From: DATMRF01 sp035566435
GTDB lineage: Bacteria; Verrucomicrobiota; Verrucomicrobiia; Limisphaerales; UBA8199
Assembly (NCBI GenBank): GCA_035566435.1
Contig: DATMRF010000047.1
Coordinates: 1 to 64,000 of the forward strand
Direction of reading: 5' to 3'
DNA length: 64,000 nucleotides
Shown here: positions 49,596 through 58,652 of the stretch, one piece after another
How positions within the stretch are numbered: the first letter of the stretch is position 1
How the letters are laid out: each line of letters starts with the position of its first letter
The notes under the pieces: model-generated
The model's database searches: none
What the model was told of the DNA's origin: nothing
The model's input: the letters and a program-made list of their open reading frames with translations, nothing else
Position numbers and translations under genes: made by a program

Positions 49596-50684
49596 CTATT
49601 CGGCCTCAGCCAGCTCGCCTTTCTTGTAACTATCGAGGGATTTTTGCAGCGAGGCTTTCAAGTCGCCGTCCGCCAGGCCGACCGCTTTCTCCTGCAGCGC
49701 GATCGCGTCTTCCTTCTTTCCCTGCATGAACATCACCCGCGCCAGGGTATCCAGGATCCCGGGCTCTTTTTCTTCGGAAGCCTTCGTCGCCCGCCGGGCG
49801 ATCTTTTCGGCCAATGCCAGGTCGCGCTGCTTAATGCTGTCATCGGTCGCAATTCGCCAGGCCAGCTCGTTCTGCAGCATCGCGTTGTCCTGGTTCGCGT
49901 CGCTGATCTTCGTCGCCATCCTGTACGCCGCGGGATAGTCCTCTTTGCCAAGGAGGATATCGAAGCGGACCGCATCCAGGTGGTCGCGTTCATCCTCCGG
50001 CAACAGTTTCGCGGCTTCATCGACTTTCGCCGCAGCTTCATCCCAGTCCTTCTTTTGCATCGCGCGATTCATCGCCATCGAGATCGTGCGCAACTGAGCT
50101 TGGTTTTTCTGTTGCTGGTCGTATTCGGTCGCTGCTTTCTGGACATCATATTTCCCAGCGAGCACATCGTCGATCACTTGCTCTTTGAGTTCCATCGGGT
50201 GGCCAATCCAGGCGATACTCCCTTTGGTATCGATCAGGAACGCAGTGGGAATGCCGCTCTGCCCGGCCGCCTCCATCCAGGTCTCGGCCATGGTGCCCTT
50301 CTCGCTGTGCCGCTTGTCGTCGAGCGCAACCCGGTAGGTCATTCTCTTGCCCATGTCTTTCACAAACGGTGCGACCAGGCTTTCATCCCGCTCCCAGCAA
50401 TTCTGGCCGATGACGATCAGTCCCTTGTCCTCGTACTTCGTGTAGATTTCATTGAGGTGTGGAATCGACGCGCGGCAGGGGCCGCACCAGGTGGCCCAGA
50501 ACTCGACAATGTAGGCCTTGCCTTTCTGGAATTCCGCCACCGGCTCACCCTGCACCCATTTGCCGGTTTTGAGTTTCGGGGCGGTATCGCCCACCTTGAG
50601 AGTTGCTCCGGCTGCCTGCGCGAGCATGGCTCCCGCCGCGAGCGCCGAGAAACATGCCGCCCAGTTCATCTGTGTTGGTTTCAT
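49596..50684 (-). CDS. TlpA-like thioredoxin with TPR-like C-terminal half
   Basis: This 362-residue protein has a signal peptide (ACFSALAAGAMLAQAAG). The thioredoxin fold carries WCGPC (residues 65-69) in FWATWCGPCRASIPHLNEIY and the cis-Pro in GIPTAFLID. Residues 190-350 are helical repeats (AMNRAMQKKDWDEAAAKV, ELAWRIATDDS), giving an extended periplasmic disulfide reductase-like protein. Such fusions are common in Verrucomicrobiota. The partner or substrate is unknown. Confidence 0.88.
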   Translation of the reverse strand: MKPTQMNWAACFSALAAGAMLAQAAGATLKVGDTAPKLKTGKWVQGEPVAEFQKGKAYIVEFWATWCGPCRASIPHLNEIYTKYEDKGLIVIGQNCWERDESLVAPFVKDMGKRMTYRVALDDKRHSEKGTMAETWMEAAGQSGIPTAFLIDTKGSIAWIGHPMELKEQVIDDVLAGKYDVQKAATEYDQQQKNQAQLRTISMAMNRAMQKKDWDEAAAKVDEAAKLLPEDERDHLDAVRFDILLGKEDYPAAYRMATKISDANQDNAMLQNELAWRIATDDSIKQRDLALAEKIARRATKASEEKEPGILDTLARVMFMQGKKEDAIALQEKAVGLADGDLKASLQKSLDSYKKGELAEAE

Positions 50685-51053
50685 ATTGATTGTTCACGGG
50701 TCTGTTGTTCGCGCCGGCGTCGGCCCGAGACGTTCAGCGTGTGGCCGCGGCCAGCAACCTCGAAGGGCCGGCCGGCCGGAACCACCCTAGGTAAACCTCA
50801 GACTCTGAACCATACGCTTTGCAAGCACCACTCGCAAACCCCCTTGCTTGAAGACGCAGTTGAACGGGTCGGATCAGGTGAAAGAGCAGGACAAGTCCCA
50901 AGCTGCGGTCGTGGGGTAGTGGTCGTGCCGAGAGCGGCAGCAGCCAGCCGTAATCCGAAACGAGAGCCCCTTTGCGGGAGCTCCCGATGTTGCCAGGCTG
51001 AAATCTCGCTGTTATGCTGCGCGTCGCAGTTGCGGCAAACGAAATCGGAACCT
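50685..51053. other. Divergent intergenic region
   Basis: No gene is seen between the TlpA and aldehyde-dehydrogenase genes, so it must hold both promoters. TGGTCGTGCCGAGAGCGGCAGC near 50920 contains a small hairpin. No motif could be assigned. Confidence 0.4.
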
Positions 51054-51926
51054 ATGAGCACGCGCCTCGAAGTCCGTAAAACTTACAAGCTCTACATCGG
51101 CGGCAACTTCGTCCGGAGCGAAAGCGGCCGTTGCCTGCCGGCTCGGTCCGCCACGGAGGTTTTCCTCGAAAATGTCTGCCTTGCCTCGCGCAAAGACTTT
51201 CGCGACGCGGCCGCAGCGGCGCGGGCAGCCTTCGATGGCTGGTCCAAAAAGACCGCTTATCTGCGTGGGCAAATACTCTACCGCGCGGCGGAAATGCTGC
51301 AGAGCCGCGCCGCCGAGCTGGCTCACGAACTCAGCCGCTCGACGGGCGCTGGCCCTGAGCAGGCCGGGCAGGAAGTGGCGTCGGCCATCGACCGGCTCGT
51401 CTATTTCGCCGGCTGGACAGATAAGTACCAGCAGATTTTTGGCAGCGTTAACCCGGTGGCGAGCTCGCATTTCAATTTCACGACGCCCGAACCCACCGGG
51501 GTGGTGGTTGTGCTGGCACCGGACGAGCCGGCGCTCGTGCCTCTGGTTTCTCTGCTCGCTCCGGTTATTCTGAGCGGGAATGCGGCCGTGATCGTCGCTT
51601 CGGACAAATACCCGCTGCCGGCCGCAACCTTCGCCGAAATCCTCGCCACGAGCGACTTGCCCGGAGGCGTCGTCAATCTGCTGACCGGCAGACGGAACGA
51701 TTTGGTGGCGCACATTGCCGGACACATGGACGTCAACGCGATCGTCGATGGCGTCGGCGACGCCGAACTCGGGGCCCGGCTCCAATCGGGCACGGCGCTC
51801 AACCTGAAGCGCTATGCGAACCATTCACTGCCGCCAGACGCCTGGGCCACCACCCAGGCCGAGGACCCGTACCGGATCCTGGATACCGTGGAGTTCAAGA
51901 CGGCGTGGCATCCCATCGGACTGTGA
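51054..51926 (+). CDS. Truncated aldehyde dehydrogenase-like protein (no catalytic domain)
   Basis: ATG 51054 gives 290 residues, against about 480 in the family. The N-terminal part matches ALDH: KLYIGGNFVRSESGR, ATEVFLENVCLASRKD, EPTGVVVVLAPDEPALVP, LLTGRRNDLVAHIAGHMDVN. The region with the catalytic Cys and the downstream EIFGP-type segment is missing, and NAD-site residues are altered (PDEPALVP in place of PWNFP-like). In Verrucomicrobiota and relatives such half-proteins occur beside full ALDH genes; none is adjacent here. It is likely catalytically inactive. Confidence 0.8.
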   Translation: MSTRLEVRKTYKLYIGGNFVRSESGRCLPARSATEVFLENVCLASRKDFRDAAAAARAAFDGWSKKTAYLRGQILYRAAEMLQSRAAELAHELSRSTGAGPEQAGQEVASAIDRLVYFAGWTDKYQQIFGSVNPVASSHFNFTTPEPTGVVVVLAPDEPALVPLVSLLAPVILSGNAAVIVASDKYPLPAATFAEILATSDLPGGVVNLLTGRRNDLVAHIAGHMDVNAIVDGVGDAELGARLQSGTALNLKRYANHSLPPDAWATTQAEDPYRILDTVEFKTAWHPIGL

Positions 51927-52668
51927 GGACGGTGGGACCGTGAAAGCTTGGAACCGTCCAAGGTGCGCGGAGTCTAAGCGGCAGCCATGCAATGGGAATC
52001 TAGCGCAAAGACACAGCGCGGGCGGAACTGCGCTGTGTCTTTGCGTTGAAACCTGTTCGCATCGTGACCGCTAAGCGTCGGGCGGTCTTGCTTGGGCTCG
52101 AGTATCCGGGGCCTTGTGGGTGCGAATGGCATGCGGAGCACACGACCCTTTTCCACAGAGGCCTGTCGGACCGGAGCCGTTCCCGTAACACGTTTTGTGG
52201 CCCTATATATAGTGAAAGCAAAACGCGAAAACCAAATACCCGAACCGACATGAATATTAGCCAGACAGCCGTGTTCGCCTTCCCTCGACTGGCGGCGACA
52301 GTATCAGCGATTGCACCTCACACGGGCGCCTTAATCGCCTGCAAAACCCCAGCTCATCCGAACCCCGGCTCAGGGTGGATCAGACCGGTTCAAACCGGTT
52401 CAAACCCGTTAAAGCTACAAAGTGGGGGGGGTAACCGCGACAACGCCGCAACCAAATGGATTCGAAACGGGTCTCGAACAGCATCGTGCGTTCGCACAGG
52501 AAATCTTCTCAAAAATGATCGATTTGCGATATTTGCAGTGCGAAGAGGTAGAGGCGCAAAAGTGAGCTGTTTTCGCTGGTTGCGTATTTAAAGGATTTTA
52601 CCTATCTAATGGCTTTAACTTATTTGACGTTTTAGTCCATCATCACAATAGAAGGAACAACCAATCGT
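51927..52668. other. Intergenic region with hairpin and short direct repeats
   Basis: Besides the hairpin at 52004-52045, ACCGGTTCAA is repeated in tandem at 52384-52403. The only long open frame (52046-52591) lacks codon bias or family features and is not accepted. The AAGGAA before ATG 52669 is the malate dehydrogenase ribosome-binding site. Confidence 0.5.
52004..52045. terminator. Perfect 16-bp hairpin
   Basis: CGCAAAGACACAGCGC (52004-52019) pairs with GCGCTGTGTCTTTGCG (52030-52045) around a 10-nt loop. It lies 80 bp after the ALDH-like gene and may end its transcript, although no T-run follows. Otherwise it is a dispersed palindrome. Confidence 0.5.
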
Positions 52669-53658
52669 ATGAGCAACTCCCCCCTCCGTGTCGCTGTGAC
52701 CGGCGCCGCCGGCCAAATCGGCTATTCGCTGCTGTTCCGCATCGCTTCGGGCGCGATGTTCGGTACCAACCAGCCGGTCATTTTGCACTTGATTGAGATC
52801 GAGCCGGCACTGCCAGCGCTGGGCGGCGTGGTGATGGAGTTGGATGACTGCGCGTTCCCGCTGCTCAAGGGCATCGTGCCGACCTCGAGCCTCGATGAAG
52901 GCTTCCGGGGCGTGAACTGGGCACTGCTGGTCGGCAGCGTGCCGCGCAAAGCTGGCATGGAGCGGAAGGACCTGCTCGGCATCAACGGGAAGATCTTTAT
53001 CGGCCAGGGCCAGGCGATTCAAGAGAACGCGGCGCCGGACGTGCGAGTACTGGTCGTAGGTAATCCCTGCAACACCAATTGCCTCATCGCGATGAACCAT
53101 GCACCGGAGATTCCACGCGAACGTTTTTTCGCCATGACGCGCCTGGACGAGAACCGCGCCAAGTCGCAACTGGCGAAAAAGGCCGGAGCGGACGTGACCG
53201 CGGTGACGAACATGGCCATTTGGGGCAACCATTCCTCAACTCAATACCCTGATTTCTATAATGCGAAGGTCGGCGGCAGGCCCGCGACGCAAGCCATCAC
53301 CGACGAGGCCTGGCTGAAAGGCGAATTCATCGCGTCGGTGCAGCAGCGCGGCGCGGCCGTTATCAAGGCGCGCGGGTCGTCAAGCGCCGCCAGCGCGGCC
53401 AATGCAGTGGTTGATAGCGTCCGCTCCCTCAACGAGCCCACACCCGGCGGCGATTGGCACAGTGTTTGCCTGTGCTCGCAAGGCGCTTACGGGGTCGAGG
53501 CCGGATTGATCAGCTCGTTCCCAACCCGCACTTATGGCGGCAAGCTCGAAGTGGTGACCGGCCTCTCGGTCAATGAATTCAGCCGCGCGAAGATCGACGC
53601 GAGCCTCAATGAGCTAAAGGAAGAGAAAGCGATGGTCAGCGAGTTGCTGAGGAAATAG
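52669..53658 (+). CDS. mdh: Malate dehydrogenase
   Basis: This 329-residue protein starts at ATG 52669 behind AAGGAA. NAD site VTGAAGQIGYSLLFRIASG (residues 10-28), substrate arginines in VPRKAGMERKDLL, VGNPCNTNCLIAMNHA and catalytic His in MAIWGNHSSTQYPDF near residue 188 place it in the MDH type 2 / LDH-like group. It interconverts malate and oxaloacetate in the citric acid cycle. Confidence 0.95.
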   Translation: MSNSPLRVAVTGAAGQIGYSLLFRIASGAMFGTNQPVILHLIEIEPALPALGGVVMELDDCAFPLLKGIVPTSSLDEGFRGVNWALLVGSVPRKAGMERKDLLGINGKIFIGQGQAIQENAAPDVRVLVVGNPCNTNCLIAMNHAPEIPRERFFAMTRLDENRAKSQLAKKAGADVTAVTNMAIWGNHSSTQYPDFYNAKVGGRPATQAITDEAWLKGEFIASVQQRGAAVIKARGSSSAASAANAVVDSVRSLNEPTPGGDWHSVCLCSQGAYGVEAGLISSFPTRTYGGKLEVVTGLSVNEFSRAKIDASLNELKEEKAMVSELLRK

Positions 53659-53670
53659 ACAATGGTTGAG

Positions 53671-53715
53671 TCGCAGGACCTCGCGGCCGGTTGAGGACAA
53701 CCGGTCCTACCCTGC
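53671..53715. repeat. Palindromic repeat with TGAGGACA core
   Basis: CCGGTTG-AGGA-CAACCGG lies at 53687-53704, followed by TCCTAC. This has the same build as the palindrome at 46399 (GCGCTGAGGACAGCGC then CCTAC), so both belong to one dispersed family. Confidence 0.65.
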
Positions 53716-53725
53716 TCCCCATCAT

Positions 53726-54040
53726 TCAGCTCACGGCGAGCAGGGAAACCTTATGCCCTCGATGATCGCGGGCAACGCCGTGAGCGTGCGGATCGAGGAC
53801 CAGTTGACCATCGACCAGGAAAGCGTACTGGTGGTGACCATGGTGGAGCGGCACTTGGAGGAGCCAGGTCCCATCCGGCTGGCGGGTCATCGGGTGGGCG
53901 GTGGGATCCCAACTGTTGAATTCGCCGGTTAGAAACACCGTTTTAGCGTCGCGCATCCGGCAGATGAAATTAATGGGTTTGGTCATCCGCCGAGCGGAGT
54001 AAAGGTCGGGGGTAAAAATCGAGCGCACGGGTTGCTGCAT
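53726..54040 (-). CDS. Small CBM48/AMPK-type glycogen-binding protein
   Basis: ATG 54040 gives 104 residues. The sequence ICRMRDAKTVFLTGEFNSWD, then PDGTWLLQVPLHHGHHQYAFLVDG matches the isoamylase N-terminal / AMPK-beta fold, with the glucan-binding Trp and the F-V-DG end. The first 25 residues are unrelated. It may bind storage polysaccharide; no catalytic domain is attached. Confidence 0.85.
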   Translation of the reverse strand: MQQPVRSIFTPDLYSARRMTKPINFICRMRDAKTVFLTGEFNSWDPTAHPMTRQPDGTWLLQVPLHHGHHQYAFLVDGQLVLDPHAHGVARDHRGHKVSLLAVS

Positions 54041-54165
54041 GTGACTGCCACCTTTTCTGCAAAAGCTTTCTACGTAACGGTTATCATCTAAACAACCATC
54101 AAAGGAGAGCAAAAACCCACACGGACCGCAAGCGGGAAAGGAAACACCCGGAGAGGATACGCTGA

Positions 54166-56841
54166 TTACGGGGTGGTGTGGGCGCGATAAAAACGCTTGG
54201 CGGCACCGCCTGTCTGCGTGTCGAGGACTGGAACCTCGACGCCGAACGCCTGGTTGGTCGCAAGAGGTGTCCAGGTGGTCAGGTCTGGCGAGAACTCGGT
54301 CACGTAAACTCGATTCGATTCGCCGGTCAGGAATAGTTGGAAGCCGGCAAGTTGGATGCTGCCGGCCGTTTGTGGAATCGTGCGCAACCGGAACAGGCCG
54401 TCTTCCACGGCCCCGATATCAGCGATGGCCGAGCCGCTGCCAGTTCCGTCGGCCACGCGCGGGTAGCCGCGTTGGTCCGTTGCGGGTAGTCCGGAGTTAT
54501 CGCCGGCATCGAGGGCCGGGCTACGGCTCAGCAGCATGTGGGTGGAGGTCGGCCCACCGTTATTCGCCAACGGGCCGAGCCTCGGGTCCGCCGTGGAAAC
54601 AATCCCGCCCGTGAAACCGCCGTTAAGCTGAATCAGGTTGTGGTGCCCGGTGTTGGTTGTCCCGCCGCCGTTAATCCCGGAAGCTGCGTAGTCCAATGCA
54701 TTGCTGAGTGAATCGCCAACGATGCAGTTCCGAAGAGAGACGCTGCCCAGCACGTTGGTGCCGTCGCCGAGATTATAGATTCCGCCGCCGCCCTGGTCCG
54801 CGCGGTTGTTCGCGAGGGTACAGTTGAGGACGGTAATGACGCCGTTGCGATTGAAGATGGCACCTCCCAGGCCCAGGCCGGAACCTGCAACGATGCTGTA
54901 ATCCCCACCAATGCCGCCGACGGCCGCGTTACCGGAGAAGGTGCAATTCGTGATGGTCATGGTGCCGCCGTGGTTGAACACGGCCCCGCCCAACCCGCCG
55001 CCGCCGCCGCCGCCGTTACCAATATTCCCACCGCTGTTAGCCTGGGCGCCATTACCGCCGCCAAAACCACCTGAGCCAAATGCTCCATCCGGCGTGCCGC
55101 CGCCACCGCCTCCGCCACCACCCGCAAAACCACCGTTCCCGCCCGAACCTCCAGCACCGCCGGGAAACCCGACCGTATTGTACGCGCCGCCGCCGCCTCC
55201 TCCTCCCCCGAATCCACCCAATCCGCCAGGGCCGCTTCCTGACCCGCTCGTGCCACTGCTACCGCCCCCGCCACCCCCGCCGCCGATACCGCCGGCCCCG
55301 CCGGCGCCGTTCCCGGTTCCACCCAGGCCGCCCAAGGGAGGTCCCCCAGCGCCCCCATCCGTGCCTTGGCCGCCGGCCCCGCCCTCCCCGTTTAACCCGC
55401 CCCCGCCTCCACCGCTGCCTTCACCGCCCCAAGGCGAAGCGGTGCCGCCACCAGGGCCACCCAGCGCCTGGTTCGCCGCCAGGGTGCAATCCTCGAGGTC
55501 CAGAACACCTTGATTCAGAAAAGCGCCGCCCAGTCCTCCAGAACCGCCCCCGCTGCCCCCGCGTTGGTACCCCGACCCACCGATAGAGCCCAGCGCCAGC
55601 CCATTGCTGAGCGTGATGTTCTTGAGCGTCAGGTTTCCCAACGCGCTCACGTAAAACAACCGCAGGCCCGGCGCCGTATTCGACCGCGTGATGATCACAC
55701 CGTCCGTGCCATTGGGGCCAACAATCGCCACCTGGTTGTCCACGCGCAAAGCCGATGGCCCGAAGGTGCCGTCCCCCGCAGTGGTCAGACTAATCACCGC
55801 CGGCCCGTTCGAGAACAGCGCGCTGCTGAAATTTATCACGCCGGGGGAGGAGACATCGCTCAGCGCCTGGCGCAGCGATCCAGCCCCGCTGTCGTTCGCG
55901 TTCACGACGATGATCAGGCTCGCCGAAGGCAGGAGCCGCACCTTCCTCACGGTGGCAGCCGACAACCCGTTCTTGACCAAACTCGGCGCGCCGCCCGCGG
56001 TGCTGACGCTCCAAAGCGCGTTGCTGCCGGCGTCCGAAAAATAAATTCTTGCGTTCGGTGAATCCACATCCAGGGCAGTGCAGCGCCTGACGCCATTGGA
56101 AGCCACAAGCAGGGTAGTTAAGCCGGTGCCGTTATAGGCCACCCGCTGGACCGTATTGGAATTCTGGACGGTGCTGCTGGTGGTGAAATAAACGAGTTGG
56201 TTCGTGACATCCAACGCCAGATCCATGGGCGTGGCTGTTCCGCTCGATTTCACGAGCGCCAGCCCGGAGCCAGCGAGGTTGAGGCTCCAAATGGCGTCGC
56301 TGCCGGCATCCGCGATGAAAATCCTGGCGTTCAGCGTATCAACCGCCAACGCGGTGCAGCGCCTGACTCCATTGCTCGCCACAAACAGGACGGCGTTGTT
56401 GTTGCCCGCGTAGTCCATCCGCTGGACGGTATTGCCGCCCGGGAGCGTGCTGCTGGTCGTGTAATAGATTCTTTGGTTCAGAACGTCCAGGGCAACGCCG
56501 GTAGGAGCGCTAGTCAATTGGCTCTTAACCACCGCCAGGCCGCTGCCGTCCAAATTGACGCTCCACAGAGCGTTGCTGCCCACATCCAGCAGAAATACTT
56601 TGCCGTTCCAGGCGTCAAGCGCGACGGCGGTGCAACGCTTGACGCCATTGGCAGAGGGACCGGTGGCCGTGAAGAGCAGCGTGTTGCCGGTGCCGTTGGC
56701 ATTGACACGCTGAACGGTATTACTCGTTTGGGTCGCGCTGCTCGTTCCGTAAAAGAGCGGGGTTTGGGCGTTCAGAGGCGCCACTGTTCCGAGGCACGCC
56801 AGGAGGAGCCCTTTAACAAGCGCCGTCAGGTCTTTTCGCAT
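54166..56841 (-). CDS. Secreted propeller/beta-helix protein with glycine-rich block
   Basis: ATG 56841 gives about 891 residues, with a signal peptide ending APLNAQ. Residues 30-300 carry YWTD/NHL-like propeller repeats (VDTLNARIFIADAGSDAIWSL recurs as LDVDSPNARIYFSDAGSNAL). Residues 310-760 form a right-handed beta-helix with polymorphic-type repeats (GAGSLRQAL; IDLEDCTLAANQAL; GGGIYNLGDG). A run of about 170 residues is mostly Gly (55,000-55,450), giving strong strand bias. The C-terminus (LDAGDNSGLPATDQRGYPR) fits choice-of-anchor surface proteins. It is likely exported and structural. Confidence 0.8.
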   Translation of the reverse strand: MRKDLTALVKGLLLACLGTVAPLNAQTPLFYGTSSATQTSNTVQRVNANGTGNTLLFTATGPSANGVKRCTAVALDAWNGKVFLLDVGSNALWSVNLDGSGLAVVKSQLTSAPTGVALDVLNQRIYYTTSSTLPGGNTVQRMDYAGNNNAVLFVASNGVRRCTALAVDTLNARIFIADAGSDAIWSLNLAGSGLALVKSSGTATPMDLALDVTNQLVYFTTSSTVQNSNTVQRVAYNGTGLTTLLVASNGVRRCTALDVDSPNARIYFSDAGSNALWSVSTAGGAPSLVKNGLSAATVRKVRLLPSASLIIVVNANDSGAGSLRQALSDVSSPGVINFSSALFSNGPAVISLTTAGDGTFGPSALRVDNQVAIVGPNGTDGVIITRSNTAPGLRLFYVSALGNLTLKNITLSNGLALGSIGGSGYQRGGSGGGSGGLGGAFLNQGVLDLEDCTLAANQALGGPGGGTASPWGGEGSGGGGGGLNGEGGAGGQGTDGGAGGPPLGGLGGTGNGAGGAGGIGGGGGGGGSSGTSGSGSGPGGLGGFGGGGGGGGAYNTVGFPGGAGGSGGNGGFAGGGGGGGGGTPDGAFGSGGFGGGNGAQANSGGNIGNGGGGGGGLGGAVFNHGGTMTITNCTFSGNAAVGGIGGDYSIVAGSGLGLGGAIFNRNGVITVLNCTLANNRADQGGGGIYNLGDGTNVLGSVSLRNCIVGDSLSNALDYAASGINGGGTTNTGHHNLIQLNGGFTGGIVSTADPRLGPLANNGGPTSTHMLLSRSPALDAGDNSGLPATDQRGYPRVADGTGSGSAIADIGAVEDGLFRLRTIPQTAGSIQLAGFQLFLTGESNRVYVTEFSPDLTTWTPLATNQAFGVEVPVLDTQTGGAAKRFYRAHTTP

Positions 56842-56875
56842 AGCCGAGCGCACGAGGGTTACGACCCATCTCGGC

Positions 56876-57400
56876 TCAATTTCGTGACGGAAAGATCCCC
56901 AACAGGGCGATGATGAAGTTTACGCACTGGTACGGTTGAACGATTGAGAAAGGCACGCTCCCGCCGGCGGTCCCGATCATGGAAGGGTTCATGGTGTTTC
57001 CATCGCCAGCGGCGCCATAGTTGGAGGAGGTGCCGGTCGATTCCACAGCCGAAACGCCTCCTGCCGGGCTCGGTTGACTTCCCCCGCTAATATTGCAGTT
57101 CACCAGGTGGTTATGAATGGGCATGTTGCTGTTGAGGAGGGTGACATTCTCAACACCGCCGGTTTGGCCCAAAACATAAGGGGAAAGCCCCGGACCCTGC
57201 CCCGGGTGGATGGGCACGCGGCTTTGAAGATTCGGCAGGGCGAAATTTGTCGTGCCATTCCCGCCATACGTGGTTCCCAGGATGGAAAAGAGTGCGGTGT
57301 TCTGGCTAATGGCCAGGAGCTGGCCATTACAAAGTGCCCATCCGCGGGGCGCAAAGTTGCCAGCGAACATGATGATTTCGCCAATGAGAGGTGAGGACAT
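56876..57400 (-). CDS. Tail-collar / microcystin-dependent-protein-like
   Basis: This 174-residue protein is a phage tail-collar fold: EIIMFAGNFAPRGWALCNGQ (residues 8-27), FSILGTTYGGNGTTNFALPN, VPIHPGQGPGL and the closing PYQCVNFIIALLGIFPSRN. These proteins occur outside phages in bacterial genomes and are named after microcystin-dependent protein MdpB. Phage genes are absent here. It lies beside a DUF6916-like gene, the regular pair in these genomes. Confidence 0.88.
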   Translation of the reverse strand: MSSPLIGEIIMFAGNFAPRGWALCNGQLLAISQNTALFSILGTTYGGNGTTNFALPNLQSRVPIHPGQGPGLSPYVLGQTGGVENVTLLNSNMPIHNHLVNCNISGGSQPSPAGGVSAVESTGTSSNYGAAGDGNTMNPSMIGTAGGSVPFSIVQPYQCVNFIIALLGIFPSRN

Positions 57401-57498
57401 GGTCTTGCTTTCAGTCGGGTTTGGCTAAGGGGTTGATGAGTTCACAGAAGGTCTGCTGACTCCTCGGGCGCCGGCCGAAGAGGTCATGGTCCCGGGGG

Positions 57499-57948
57499 TC
57501 AGGTTTTGAGAGGGCGATCGAAGACGGCCTCATAATACATACGGCTTGTATCGCGCGAGACCACGGGAACGATGAACATTTCGAAACGGCCGATCCGGTC
57601 GTGCTCAAATTTGTGGATCTTCTGTTCGAGTTGTTCCTCCTTTGCCCCGCGGAAAATAAGCGAGAACCTCTCATGTTTCGCCGCCTGACCGCACTGTTGG
57701 CCTGCGGAGTGAGGGCGTTGGGGCGCAGGGTTCGCCTCGACCAGTTCCAGTTGCCACACCTGGGTCGGCGTCGCGTAAACCCTGAAGACGGTGTTTAACT
57801 CTCGGGCCAGCGTGGCGTAACTCAGCTCGTCGAGAGAGATGTCTTTCATTACCAAACAATTGGATTTCGCCAGGGCGCTTAGCGGAGCCAGGGCCATCGT
57901 TGCGGCAAGCGCACAGCAGTGACGCAAGAATTCCCGGCGCGTGTTCAT
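57499..57948 (-). CDS. Tat-exported DUF6916-like protein
   Basis: This 149-residue protein has leader NTRREFLRHCCALAATMALA. The remainder (RELNTVFRVYATPTQVWQLE, FSLIFRGAKEEQLEQKIHKFEHD, GRFEMFIVPVV) matches the short beta-rich DUF6916 proteins often encoded next to tail-collar genes. Pairing with the gene at 56876 supports this. The function is unknown. Confidence 0.75.
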   Translation of the reverse strand: MNTRREFLRHCCALAATMALAPLSALAKSNCLVMKDISLDELSYATLARELNTVFRVYATPTQVWQLELVEANPAPQRPHSAGQQCGQAAKHERFSLIFRGAKEEQLEQKIHKFEHDRIGRFEMFIVPVVSRDTSRMYYEAVFDRPLKT

Positions 57949-58130
57949 GCGGACAAGGCGTTCGGCTTCGCTTTGTGATTTGGCTGGCGTGCTAATGCCT
58001 CGAATGATAAACTCTTTTGGTCAGCAGTCAAGCAAACGATGCCGAAAACTGGTTCCAGCGCCGTTGACCCGGCCGCGTCATTACGACGGGCAATTGCCAA
58101 GGCGCTTCGGAGTGTCAACCCGGAGCGAAC

Positions 58131-58652
58131 ATGCTGACCGGCTTTCCCGCGCTCTCACTTCGGCCCGAAGCGCCCGAAGATGACCGGTTCCGGTTCGAGC
58201 TGTACGCCAGCACGAGGAAGGAGGAATTGGACAGCCTGGAGTGGCCGGCGGAAATGAGGGCCCGCTTTCTGGAAATGCAGTTCAGGACGCTAAAGGGGTA
58301 TCACGATGAGTTTCCACAGGCGGAGTTCCAAATTGTCCTGGCTGACGGGCAGCGTGCGGGCCGGCTGATCCTGAACCGCGCCGCGGATGAATTGCGACTG
58401 GTGGACATTGCCCTGTTATCCGAGCGGCGGAACGCTGGGATCGGAACGGCTTTGATTCAAAGACTGCAAACGGAAGCGGCTGCTGCGGGCAAACCTTTGC
58501 GCTTGACCGTGCTGAAGGGCCATCGGGCGGCCAGACTCTATCAGAGGCTGGGTTTCGTGAAGATCAGCGAGTCGGAAGTGCACGATGAGATGGAATGGCG
58601 CTTCCGCGACTCGGATGGACGCCTGCATACGCAACATGCAAGCGAGCCTTAA
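58131..58652 (+). CDS. GNAT acetyltransferase
   Basis: This 173-residue protein has the acetyl-CoA loop in VDIALLSERRNAGIGTALIQR (near residue 88) and the LYQRLGFVKISES C-terminal strand. The acceptor is unknown. Its 3' end overlaps the start of the next gene by 17 nt, so the two are translationally linked. Confidence 0.85.
   Translation: MLTGFPALSLRPEAPEDDRFRFELYASTRKEELDSLEWPAEMRARFLEMQFRTLKGYHDEFPQAEFQIVLADGQRAGRLILNRAADELRLVDIALLSERRNAGIGTALIQRLQTEAAAAGKPLRLTVLKGHRAARLYQRLGFVKISESEVHDEMEWRFRDSDGRLHTQHASEP

Noticed and set aside
52046..52591. 181-codon open frame before malate dehydrogenase
   Set aside because: It overlaps a hairpin and direct repeats, has no family-like segments and an irregular composition; treated as chance.
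52625..52655. TTGACG with AATAGA as a promoter for malate dehydrogenase
   Set aside because: The -10 match is poor, and the start of transcription would fall on the ribosome-binding site.
54911..55586. Long plus-strand proline-rich and arginine-rich frames
   Set aside because: They are antisense shadows of the glycine-rich block of the surface protein on the minus strand.
56876..57400. Tail-collar protein as evidence of a prophage
   Set aside because: No other phage gene is nearby; this family is common outside phages in such bacteria.
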